From JBGTBQ01 sp041749275 (GTDB lineage Bacteria; Acidobacteriota; Blastocatellia; Pyrinomonadales; Pyrinomonadaceae), in contig JBGTBQ010000215.1 in NCBI GenBank assembly GCA_041749275.1, positions 1-31,839 of the forward strand: 31,839 nt of DNA. Reading direction: 5' to 3'. The position numbers were made by a program, and so were the translations under genes. A model generated the notes under the pieces. That model worked only from the letters and a program-made list of their open reading frames with translations. It searched no databases and was not told the origin of the DNA. Of the stretch, positions 16,326 to 23,179 are shown in pieces; the stretch's first letter is position 1, and the number at the start of each line of letters is the position of its first letter.

Positions 16326-17495
16326 ATGCTTCGTTTCACTACCGCTGGAGAGTCACACGGTCGCGCGCTCGTGGCGACGGTCGAAGGTCTGCCTGCCGGC
16401 CTCAAGGTTGATGTCGAGCAGATCAACCGTGAGCTTGAGCGGCGGCAGTGGGGTTATGGGCGCGGCGGGCGGATGAAGATCGAGCGCGACCGCGCGGAGA
16501 TTCTGAGCGGCGTGCGGCATGGGGCGACGCTCGGCTCGCCCGTCGCGTTGATGGTCGAGAACAAGGACTGGGCGAACTGGACGGAAGTGATGTCGGCGGA
16601 GCCGCTTGAAGCGCCGCCCGAAAAGTCGCGGCGGGTGAAGCGTCCGCGACCCGGCCACGCAGACCTCGCGGGCGGTCAGAAGTTCGGGACGCGCGACCTG
16701 CGCGACATACTGGAACGCGCTTCGGCGCGCGAGACGACGATGCGCGTGGCGTGCGGGGCGCTGGCGAAGCAACTGCTTGCGGCTTTCGGCGTCGAGGTGA
16801 AGAGCCACGTTGTCCAACTCGGCGGCGTGCCCGCCGCGCCGCTTGAAGTTTCGTGGGAGGGCATCGCGGCGATCCCCGCAGACGCGCCGCTTCGTTGCGC
16901 GGACGTGGAGGCGCAGGCGCGCATGGTCGCGCTCATTGATGAGAAGAAGCGTGAAGGGGACACGCTCGGCGGCATCTTCGAGGTCGTGGCGCGCGGACTC
17001 GTGCCGGGCCTCGGCTCGCATACTTCTTGGGAAGAGAAGTTGGATGGGCGTTTGGCTCGCGCGGTGATGTCCATCCCGGCGGTGAAGGGCGTCGCCATCG
17101 GCGCGGGCATCGAGGCGGTGGCCTTGCCCGGCTCGCTTGTCCACGACGAGATCGGTTACGACGACGAGGCGAAGAGTTTCCTGCGTCGCTCGAACCGCGC
17201 GGGCGGACTCGAAGGCGGCATCACGAACGGCGAGGAGTTGCGTGTGCGCGGCTTCCTCAAACCGATCTCGACCTTGCGACGGGCGCTGCGCTCGGTGGAC
17301 ATTGACACGAAGACGGAAGAGGCGGCGGCCTTCGAGCGTTCGGACGTGACGGCGGTGCCGGCGGCGGGCGTCATCGGCGAAGCGATGGTCGCGTTCGTGC
17401 TCGCCGGAGCCATGCGCGAGAAGTTCGGCGGCGACCACATCGAAGAGATGCGGCGGAATTTCGAGGGCTACCGCGAGCAGTTGCGGGAATACTGA
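16326..17495 (+). CDS. aroC: Chorismate synthase
   Basis: Converts 5-enolpyruvylshikimate-3-phosphate to chorismate, the last step of the shikimate pathway, using reduced FMN. The 389-residue protein is full length. It starts MLRFTTAGESHGRALVATVEG, where the GESHG motif is diagnostic, and continues with RRQWGYGRGGRM, RPGHADLAGGQKFGTRDLRD, the RASARETTMRVA block and SNRAGGLEGGITNGE. The RPGHAD and ARETT segments carry the catalytic surroundings. It is 66 bp after the FAD oxidase; I see no ribosome site or promoter of note. A 392-codon antisense frame here is a GC-driven shadow. Confidence 0.98.
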   Translation: MLRFTTAGESHGRALVATVEGLPAGLKVDVEQINRELERRQWGYGRGGRMKIERDRAEILSGVRHGATLGSPVALMVENKDWANWTEVMSAEPLEAPPEKSRRVKRPRPGHADLAGGQKFGTRDLRDILERASARETTMRVACGALAKQLLAAFGVEVKSHVVQLGGVPAAPLEVSWEGIAAIPADAPLRCADVEAQARMVALIDEKKREGDTLGGIFEVVARGLVPGLGSHTSWEEKLDGRLARAVMSIPAVKGVAIGAGIEAVALPGSLVHDEIGYDDEAKSFLRRSNRAGGLEGGITNGEELRVRGFLKPISTLRRALRSVDIDTKTEEAAAFERSDVTAVPAAGVIGEAMVAFVLAGAMREKFGGDHIEEMRRNFEGYREQLREY

Positions 17496-17878
17496 ATTTT
17501 CTAGGTCTGATTCGTCTCGCTTCACGTGCACTAAGGGTCTCTTTATCCTTGAAACTCAGGTGTCCGGCAATTCACCACAGAGACACAGAGGACACAGAGA
17601 TGGCACAGAGAAGATCAGGCGACTTGCTTATAGCATTCAACCCTCAGTGCTCCCTCTGTGTTCTCTGTGTCTCTGTGGTGAAGTTCAAGGAGCGCGATAC
17701 TCAGGAACGAGTAGACCCTTACGCACGTTAAATTTTCGTTACAACACCGACGCTTGAAATGATAAATTCAAGGAAAGCGGCGTGCGCGTCCTCGACACGC
17801 TTCCGCCGGTCAACTTGGAATAGAACTGCACACACAGGACAGACGTATCATTGCAAAGCTATTTGAGAGGTAAATGAT
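17496..17878. other. 383-bp intergenic region with a long hairpin
   Basis: This contains the CACAGAG-type inverted repeat (17571-17683) and, closer to the next gene, a small palindrome with CTTGAAAT at 17753-17760 and AATTCAAG at 17765-17772, which could be an operator. AGAGGT about 8 nt before ATG 17879 serves as its ribosome site. No gene is supported; short frames here read through the repeat. Confidence 0.6.
17571..17683. repeat. CACAGAG-type inverted repeat
   Basis: Arms at 17571-17600 and 17654-17683 match at about 28 of 30 positions. Each is built of CACAGAG units spaced 8-9 bp, and the left arm has a further unit after 17600. It lies between aroC and the TIGR04222-like gene. Similar CACAGAG palindromes occur in several bacterial phyla to my recollection; the function is not known. 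Confidence 0.85.
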
Positions 17879-18895
17879 ATGGATTGGTTGATGGACAACC
17901 CGCTGGCCGATATGTACGGCCCGCTCTTTCTGTTGGTCTACGCCGGAGTCATCGCGCTCACGGTCGTCGCCTGCCGTCTGTTGACGCGAAGTTTCGATTG
18001 GACGGCGGGTATGCCTTTGCCCCCGATTCCTTCCAATCCCGACCCACATGAAATTGCATACCTGCGCGGCGGCGAAAACGAAGTCACGCGCTCGGTCGTC
18101 TTCGCGCTTGTCCAGAGAGGTCAGTTGCGGATGGCGCAGCAGGGCGCCGAGCAGGTGATCGAGCAGGGGCCGAACGCGGGAGAGCGCCAGCACCTCTCGC
18201 CGATTGAGCGGCGCACGCTCGACTGGTTTACGAGTCCGCGCAAAGCCTCCGACCTGTTCAAGGCGACGGGCCTCTCGCCACACCTTAAGCCCTTCTGCTC
18301 CGCCTACGAGCATCATCTGCAAAAAGAGAATTTGCTGACGGCGCACGACGCGCGGCAGACGGCCCGGCTCGTCGTGTTCGCGGGGGCCAGCGTCATCTTC
18401 GGACTCGGTGCGTATAAATTCATCGTCGCCGTCGCCGAAGGGAGGTACAACGTCAGTTTCCTCGTCATTCTGGGAATCATCGGATTGACGGTTCTCGTCA
18501 AGGCTTGCCGCGTGCCGCGCGTCAGCCGACGCGGGCGCACCTACCTCGAACGCTTGCAACTGGCATTCGAGCGTTTGAAGTACAAACCGGCCCTGACGCC
18601 CGAAGCGGTGGGCAACAGCATGGGCGTGACCGCGCCGGCCTACGCCTTCGACCCGTCGCTGCTTCTGCTCGTCGGCGTGTTCGGCGTCGGGGCGCTCGCC
18701 GGGACGCCTTACGATTATTACCAGCAGTCCTTCCAACGCGCGGCGATGACCGGCGACGGCGGCGTGTCGAGCGCGAGCAGTTGCGGCTCGTCCTGCGGCT
18801 CGTCCGATAGTTCTTCGAGCGGTTCGGACGGCGGCAGCAGTTGCAGCAGCGGCAGTAGCTGCGGGAGCAGTTGTGGCGGTGGCTGTGGAGGGTGA
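17879..18895 (+). CDS. TIGR04222-like membrane protein with C-terminal Ser/Gly/Cys tail
   Basis: A 338-residue membrane protein. Helices are predicted at about 13-34, 164-186, 192-209 and 258-275. Between the first and second lies a soluble part (about 40-160) starting PNPDPHEIAYLRGGENEVTR-like, with FALVQRGQLRM, characteristic of the TIGR04222 domain as I recall it. The last 45 residues are almost only Ser, Gly, Asp and Cys, with cysteines at 302, 306, 322, 328, 332 and 336 in SCGSSCGSS-type units. The codons are mixed (TGC/TGT; AGC, AGT, TCG, TCC, TCT). ATG 17879 follows AGAGGT. The stop overlaps the ribosome site of the DUF692 gene, which begins 4 nt later. I infer a membrane-held substrate whose cysteines are modified by that enzyme; no function is proven. 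Confidence 0.85.
   Translation: MDWLMDNPLADMYGPLFLLVYAGVIALTVVACRLLTRSFDWTAGMPLPPIPSNPDPHEIAYLRGGENEVTRSVVFALVQRGQLRMAQQGAEQVIEQGPNAGERQHLSPIERRTLDWFTSPRKASDLFKATGLSPHLKPFCSAYEHHLQKENLLTAHDARQTARLVVFAGASVIFGLGAYKFIVAVAEGRYNVSFLVILGIIGLTVLVKACRVPRVSRRGRTYLERLQLAFERLKYKPALTPEAVGNSMGVTAPAYAFDPSLLLLVGVFGVGALAGTPYDYYQQSFQRAAMTGDGGVSSASSCGSSCGSSDSSSSGSDGGSSCSSGSSCGSSCGGGCGG
18887..18892 (+). promoter_or_regulatory. Ribosome binding site deciding the DUF692 start
   Basis: GGAGGG ends 7 nt before GTG 18900 and overlaps the last codons of the upstream gene. An in-frame GTG at 18873 lies upstream of this site and has none of its own. Confidence 0.7.
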
Positions 18896-18899
18896 AGGC

Positions 18900-19733
18900 G
18901 TGTGGGAGCGTCTGCCCGTGCTCGGCGTCGGGGTAGGCTTTCGCGAGCAGTTTCGCGGCGACATTTTCCTCCACCGTGAAGAGGTGGACTTTCTCGAAAT
19001 CACCGCCGACCATTACCTCGACGCGACGCCCGAAAAGCTGCGCGAACTCGAACTGCTCGCCGAACACTTTACGCTCATCCCGCACGCGCTCAACCTCTCG
19101 CTCGGCAGCGCCGAAGGCGTTGACCACATCTACCTCGGCAAGCTCGCGCGCCTCGTCAACCGCCTCGACCCGCCGTGGTGGAGCGAGCATCTTTCGTTTA
19201 CGCGCGCGGGCGGCGTGGACATCGGGCATCTGACGCCGACTCCCTTCAACGAACAATCAATCGAGGCGCTGGCGCGCAACGTCGCCGAGGTGCGGAGCCG
19301 AATCAACGCGCCGCTCATTCTCGAAAACATCACGTACATGCTGGAAGTGCCGGGCGGACGGATGGGCGAAGCGGATTTTCTCAACGAGGCGCTCACGCGA
19401 ACGGGCTGCGGGTTGCTGCTCGACATCACGAATCTGCACATCAACTCGGTCAACCACGGCTACGACCATCGAGAATTTCTGCGAAGGCTTCCATTGGAGC
19501 GCGTCGTTCAGTTACATTTCGTCGGCGGCCACCGGCACGGCGACGTGCTGGTTGACAGCCACTCGCACGCGACGCCCGGCGAAGTGTGGGAGCTGATGGA
19601 TGAAGTTTTGGCGCGGGCGCCCGTCAAAGGCGCGGTGCTTGAGCGCGACGAGAACCTGCCGCCGTTCGCGGAAGTAAAAGCGGAATTGCGAAGGGCGCGC
19701 GAGACCGGGAGACGGCACGGAAGATGGGATTAG
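18900..19733 (+). CDS. DUF692-family multinuclear iron oxygenase (MNIO) of MbnB/TglH type
   Basis: A 277-residue TIM-barrel enzyme of the DUF692 family. Characterised members (MbnB, TglH, ChrH) use two or three iron ions and oxygen to rebuild cysteine residues in ribosomal peptides. Expected ligands are present in order: His62 (IPHALNLS), His97 (WSEHLSF), Glu142-Asn143 (LILENITYML), Asp175/Asn178/His180 (LLLDITNLHIN), His206 and His211 (LHFVGGHRHG), Asp219/His221/His223 (VDSHSHATP) and Glu248-Asp250 (LERDENLPPF). I start at GTG 18900, supported by GGAGGG. Its end overlaps the next gene by 10 nt, so the enzyme and its partner are translationally coupled. The natural substrate is inferred to be the Cys tail encoded just upstream. 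Confidence 0.92.
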   Translation: MWERLPVLGVGVGFREQFRGDIFLHREEVDFLEITADHYLDATPEKLRELELLAEHFTLIPHALNLSLGSAEGVDHIYLGKLARLVNRLDPPWWSEHLSFTRAGGVDIGHLTPTPFNEQSIEALARNVAEVRSRINAPLILENITYMLEVPGGRMGEADFLNEALTRTGCGLLLDITNLHINSVNHGYDHREFLRRLPLERVVQLHFVGGHRHGDVLVDSHSHATPGEVWELMDEVLARAPVKGAVLERDENLPPFAEVKAELRRARETGRRHGRWD

Positions 19734-20344
19734 CGGAGGTTCAAAGAACGCTGGCGCTTCTCTATACGGATGCGACTTTGCGTGAGCGTTTCTTCGGCGA
19801 CCCGCTCGCGGTCGGGCACGAGTTGGGGCTGACCGATGAAGAGGCGCACGAACTCGGACATCTCTCTTCGCATCAGGTCAACTCGTTCGCCGACAGCCTG
19901 CGCGCCAAGCGTTTCCTCGAAGTCGGCAAACTGCTGCCGATGACCAATCGAATCATCGGCGACGATTTCTCGACCCACTTCAACGATTACGCGCAGACTT
20001 ACGCGCCCACCGGCATCAGAAAACATCTCGGCGATGCGCTCAACTTTGCCACTTATCTCGAAGGGAAGCTCCGCACACAGCCGAAGCACCCACGCTGGGC
20101 GCTGGACTTGCTGCGCTATGAGAAGGCGCGGCTCAAAGCCGCCGACCCCGCGCGCCGCGTCGTCGCGCGTCTCTTTCGCCACGACATCAGCCGTCTCGTC
20201 CGCAGCGTCGCACGCCGGGAAGAGACCCCCGTTGCCGAGAAGCGCCTGACCGTCGCCATCTGGTGGCGTCCGCAAAGAAGAGGGACGGTGCGTTACGCTG
20301 TCCTGACAGCGCCGGCATTGAAGCGGACAAGCAGTAAGCTCTGA
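19724..20344 (+). CDS. SCO6045-like partner protein of the DUF692 enzyme
   Basis: A 206-residue protein overlapping the DUF692 gene by 10 nt. The first 70 residues (LALLYTDATLRERFFGDP, LGLTDEEAHELGHL, FADSLRAKRFLEVGKLLP) look like the small helical domain of Streptomyces SCO6045-type proteins as I remember them. The middle (about 95-165) is helical, with a basic RYEKARLKA segment. The end is beta-like (LTVAIWWRP, TVRYAVLTAP). MNIO enzymes usually need a partner (MbnC, TglI) that binds the substrate leader, and this gene sits in the matching position. That role is inferred from position; it shows no clear similarity to MbnC by eye. Confidence 0.75.
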   Translation: MGLAEVQRTLALLYTDATLRERFFGDPLAVGHELGLTDEEAHELGHLSSHQVNSFADSLRAKRFLEVGKLLPMTNRIIGDDFSTHFNDYAQTYAPTGIRKHLGDALNFATYLEGKLRTQPKHPRWALDLLRYEKARLKAADPARRVVARLFRHDISRLVRSVARREETPVAEKRLTVAIWWRPQRRGTVRYAVLTAPALKRTSSKL

Positions 20345-20427
20345 GCCATGAGCGAAAAATCATGTCTCTCTCAAACTACTCAGGCCCACTGCTTACCGCT
20401 CGCTCGAAATGATTCGGAGAACCTACC

Positions 20428-21219
20428 GTGACCACTAGCACCAAACTGATCGTCACGCTTGAGAACGGAGTCAAGCGCATAACTTTTAACCGACCGGAAC
20501 GGCGCAACGCGATTGACTTCGAGATGTTCGAGCAGTTCGCCGCCGCGGTCATCGAGTCCGCGACGGACGGCAGCCGCGTTGTCGTCATCACGGGCGCGGG
20601 CGAAGCCTTCTGCTCCGGTCTTGACCTGACGAGTATCAGCCCCGCCGAACTCAAGAGCCTCGACGTGGCGACGCAAGTGCGTGAGTTAATCAGCCCGCCC
20701 ATCATGGCGCTGCGCGAAATGCCCGTGCCCGTCGTCGCGCGCATACATGGCCCCGCCGCCGGCATCGGCTTCAGCTACGTGCTCGCCTCGGACATTCGCA
20801 TCGCCTCGGACGCGGCGCAGTTCAGCCAGAGCTTCGTCCGCGTCGGTCTGATGCCCGACGGCGGCGCGACGCATTTCCTGCCGCGTCTCGTCGGTTACGC
20901 GAAAGCGTTCGAGTTGATGGCGACCGGCGTACAGGTCAATGCGCGTGAAGCGCTCGACCTCGGTCTCGTCAACCGCGTCGTCGCGTTTGACGAACTGGAC
21001 GCGACCGTCAACGAACTCGCCGCGCGTCTCGCCGCTGCCCCGCAACCCTCAATCGCGCGCATCAAGGCCGCACTCAGCCGCGCGGAGGCCAGCGACCTTG
21101 CCGCCGCGCTCGACTTCGAGGCCGAGGGGCAAGCCGCCTGCTTTGCTTCCGCCGACTTCCGCGAAGGCGTGACGGCCTTCATGCAAAAGCGCCCGCCGGT
21201 TTTCGGGGAAAGAAGCTAA
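20428..21219 (+). CDS. Enoyl-CoA hydratase/isomerase family protein (crotonase fold)
   Basis: A 263-residue crotonase-superfamily enzyme acting on an acyl-CoA. The CoA-binding and oxyanion segments are FNRPERRNAID, GAGEAFCSGLDL and HGPAAGIGFSYVLASDIRIA. At the second catalytic position it has Asp rather than Glu: GLMPDGGATHFLPRLVG. PaaG-type ring-opening isomerases also carry Asp there, so this may be an isomerase rather than a hydratase. GTG 20428 is chosen because GGAGA lies about 8 nt upstream. It follows the DUF692 partner gene after 83 bp and has no other fatty-acid gene beside it. The exact reaction is unresolved. Confidence 0.9.
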   Translation: MTTSTKLIVTLENGVKRITFNRPERRNAIDFEMFEQFAAAVIESATDGSRVVVITGAGEAFCSGLDLTSISPAELKSLDVATQVRELISPPIMALREMPVPVVARIHGPAAGIGFSYVLASDIRIASDAAQFSQSFVRVGLMPDGGATHFLPRLVGYAKAFELMATGVQVNAREALDLGLVNRVVAFDELDATVNELAARLAAAPQPSIARIKAALSRAEASDLAAALDFEAEGQAACFASADFREGVTAFMQKRPPVFGERS

Positions 21220-21256
21220 ATCGAAACTTAAGAGATTGGTACAGAGAGAACCATGG

Positions 21257-21338
21257 TCCACGAAACCACCCGAAACGACACGCACCAACCACACGAAAGA
21301 GGTGTGCTGTTTCGTGTCGCTTCGGGTGGTTTCGTGGA
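21257..21338. repeat. CACGAAA-type inverted repeat
   Basis: Arms 21257-21282 and 21313-21338 pair over 26 bp with one mismatch around a 30-nt loop. Each arm repeats the motif CACGAAA or a close variant. It could act as a terminator-like stem after the crotonase gene. Confidence 0.85.
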
Positions 21339-21370
21339 TCAGCTTTTTGCTTGTGTGCCAATCTCGTCAG

Positions 21371-21637
21371 GACTGATTTAGAGGTTAGAGCATGTCTAAA
21401 AAGCCCCGTGAGGGGCGAAATGTTTGTCGCTCGTCGGGTGCGCCGAGGTCTCCAAGCTCCGTGAGGAGCGGCATATAAATGTCTGTCGCCCCTCCGGGGC
21501 TTGAAAGAGAAAGGGGCGGCACGGGCTATAAACATTCCGCTCCTCACGGAGCTACGGCGCATGGCTTTGTAGACACGCTCTTAGAGGATCGAGGCTGGTT
21601 TGAAGCCAAGTCTTGAACTAGCCTCTAACCTCTGACC
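21371..21637. repeat. Heptad-periodic inverted repeat E, interrupted by a MITE-like insertion
   Basis: The right arm (21616-21637), on the minus strand, contains AGAGGTT AGAGGCT AGTT. The left arm is split: AGAGGTTAGAG at 21380-21390 and GAGGATCGAGGCTGGTT from 21584. Removing the insertion and one TTA restores AGAGGTTAGAGG, identical over 12 bp in both arms, with one extra 7-mer on the left. Confidence 0.7.
21388..21580. mobile_element. MITE-like element, 193 bp, with IS5-type ends
   Basis: The left end GAGCATGTCTAAAAAGCC (21388-21405) and right end GGCTTTGTAGACACGCTC (21563-21580) are inverted copies matching at 16 of 18 positions. TTA flanks both sides (21385-21387, 21581-21583) as a likely 3-bp target duplication. 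GAGC-type ends with TNA duplication resemble the IS1031/IS427 groups of the IS5 family. The interior has no transposase. It is made of small hairpins (GCCCCGTGAGGGGC, GCTCCGTGAGGAGC, GCCCCTCCGGGGC, and GCTCCTCACGGAGC in reverse), some followed by an AT-rich ATAAATGTC-like string. Confidence 0.75.
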
Positions 21638-21651
21638 TTCGTTCTAAAACT

Positions 21652-22698
21652 ATGGGATTCCGTTTCAGCAAGAGCATCCGGCTCGGAAAATTCATCCGGC
21701 TGAACGTGAGCCGCGCAGGGCTGGGCGGCAGCATCGGCGTCGGGCCGTTGCGGGTTGGCGTCGGGCCGCGTGGAACACGATTCACGGCGGACTTGCCCGG
21801 CGCCGGGACGAGCTATGTGAAGCAGTGGGGCACAGGCTCGCGGCGCAAGAACAAGGCCGGAGAAACAAAACGTGAGGTCGGCGAGCAAACGGCGGCGCGG
21901 GCGGAAATCCCCGCGCCGGGTTTCTTCGCGCCCACGCACGAGAAGGATTTCGTCCGCGCGCTGAACTCGCAACGCGAAGGGCGGATGGAAGAGGCGCTTG
22001 AGCGCTTTCTCGCGGCGGCGGGAGAGGAGCCGGGCGCGGCGCTCTCCGCCGCCGTCATCCTGTCGAGCCGCGACAAAGGAGAACAACAAGCGATAGCGTT
22101 GCTGGAAAGCGTCGTCCAGAAAGATGACGAGTTCCCGACGCCGCTCATGCAAAAGTATCTCGGCGATGCGCGCATCCCCATCCGCGTCACGCCGCGCGTC
22201 GAGGCTTTCGTCCCGGCGGACGCGCTCGCGGCGACGCTGCTGCTCGTCGAGTTGTATCAGGAGCAGGGAAGAGTGGATGAGGCCATCGGCCTGCTGGAAG
22301 AACTCGAAGAACTCGCGGGCGAGCCGGCGCTGACGCTCTCGCTCTGCGAACTCTACGCCGAGCGCGGTCTGTGGGACGGCGTCATCGAGCGCGCGAAAGA
22401 GGTGCAGCCGGTGGATGACGTGACGCTCGAAACCAGAATCTATTACGGGCGCGCGATGCTGGAAAAGGGTCTCGATGAAGCGGCGGTCAGCGTCTTCACC
22501 GAAGCTCTCAAGAAGAAAAAGGGGCGCGGCCCGCGTCTCATCCGCGATGCTTTGTACTGGCGCGCAATCTCTTACCAACGGCTCGGCAAGACGGCGCAGG
22601 CCGGCAGAGAGTTTCAGAAGATTTACGCCGAAGACCCGGACTTCCGCGATGTCGCGCAACGCCTCGCCAGCCTTGCGAGCAAATCGCCATCACTTTAG
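21652..22698 (+). CDS. DUF4236 domain protein with TPR-like repeats
   Basis: A 348-residue protein. The first 50 residues (MGFRFSKSIRLGKFIRLNVS, then VGPLRVGVGPRGTRFTADLPG) match the DUF4236 pattern, a short Gly-rich beta domain of unknown function. After a basic linker, residues of about 100-345 form paired helices of TPR type: RALNSQREGRMEEALERFL, LLVELYQEQGRVDEAIGLLE, LCELYAERGLWDGVIERA and ALYWRAISYQRLGKTAQAG. No signal peptide or membrane helix is seen, so it is probably cytosolic. TPR arrays usually scaffold protein partners. The gene stands alone after the repeat cluster. Function unknown. Confidence 0.85.
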   Translation: MGFRFSKSIRLGKFIRLNVSRAGLGGSIGVGPLRVGVGPRGTRFTADLPGAGTSYVKQWGTGSRRKNKAGETKREVGEQTAARAEIPAPGFFAPTHEKDFVRALNSQREGRMEEALERFLAAAGEEPGAALSAAVILSSRDKGEQQAIALLESVVQKDDEFPTPLMQKYLGDARIPIRVTPRVEAFVPADALAATLLLVELYQEQGRVDEAIGLLEELEELAGEPALTLSLCELYAERGLWDGVIERAKEVQPVDDVTLETRIYYGRAMLEKGLDEAAVSVFTEALKKKKGRGPRLIRDALYWRAISYQRLGKTAQAGREFQKIYAEDPDFRDVAQRLASLASKSPSL

Positions 22699-22762
22699 AT
22701 TGAGAAGATGAGCGCGTTCGCCGGTCTTGCCCCGTGCCCCCTTCCGGGGCTAAACTTCCGTC

Positions 22763-23002
22763 GTGAGCGACGACCCCACCACCAAACCGACTTTGGAAAC
22801 ACTGCTCGAAATGATGCGCGAGATGCGCGACGAGATACGCGCGGGGTTCGCAGCAGTGAATGAGAGACTCGACCGCATCGAATTGCGGCTGGATTCACTC
22901 GAACGGAAGGTGAAGATTCTGAACGACGACATTCTCTCCGTGCGGGCCGACATCGCCGGGATTGATAGGCGAGTGTCGAAGCTGGAAGAGTCGCGGGCGT
23001 AG
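22763..23002 (+). CDS. Small coiled-coil protein
   Basis: A 79-residue protein, nearly all predicted coiled coil: LETLLEMMREMRDEIRAGFA, then VNERLDRIELRLDSLERKV and DIAGIDRRVSKLEES with regular hydrophobic heptads. Such proteins are common and often annotated only as hypothetical. Start GTG 22763 has a poor ribosome site. It is 64 bp after the TPR gene and is followed by a good terminator, which supports it as a real transcribed gene. Function unknown. Confidence 0.65.
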   Translation: MSDDPTTKPTLETLLEMMREMRDEIRAGFAAVNERLDRIELRLDSLERKVKILNDDILSVRADIAGIDRRVSKLEESRA

Positions 23003-23024
23003 AACAGACATGGTCGAGGGTGGT

Positions 23025-23065
23025 AGGGCGTGGCTGTTAACGGGCCGCGCCCTTTGCCTTTTTCG
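23025..23065 (+). terminator. Rho-independent terminator after the coiled-coil gene
   Basis: AGGGCGTGGC (23025-23034) pairs with GCCGCGCCCT (23044-23053), ten pairs including one G-U, around a 9-nt loop. A T-rich run TTTGCCTTTTT follows. Confidence 0.7.
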
Positions 23066-23081
23066 CGGTTGAGCGCTCTCC

Positions 23082-23109
23082 TTGAAAGTTGGCGCGCGGG
23101 CAGTAATTG
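23082..23109 (+). promoter_or_regulatory. Possible promoter of def
   Basis: TTGAAA (23082-23087), a 16-nt spacer and TAATTG (23104-23109), about 70 bp before the def start and just after the terminator. TAAGAT at 23113-23118 is an alternative -10. Confidence 0.35.
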
Positions 23110-23179
23110 TCGTAAGATTTGCATCGTAAACTCTCTTAATGTTTACACTTATCGAAACAGGCAATAAGGAACCTCAAGG

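Larger units (their letters stand above)
21220..21651. other. 432-bp intergenic region filled with repeats
   Basis: No gene is supported. It holds a CACGAAA-type palindrome (21257-21338) and a heptad inverted repeat split by a MITE-like element. These together account for most of the region. Confidence 0.7.

Noticed and set aside
16353..17531. 392-codon open frame on the minus strand
   Set aside because: It lies entirely over aroC, whose motifs are unmistakable. It is rich in Arg/His with no domain, as expected for a shadow in GC-rich DNA.
17549..17757. Two short plus-strand frames over the CACAGAG repeat
   Set aside because: Their sequence is only the translated palindrome; no ribosome site.
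17810..19003. 397-codon open frame on the minus strand
   Set aside because: Antisense to the TIGR04222-like and DUF692 genes; its low-complexity Thr/Ala run is the mirror of the Ser/Gly/Cys codons.
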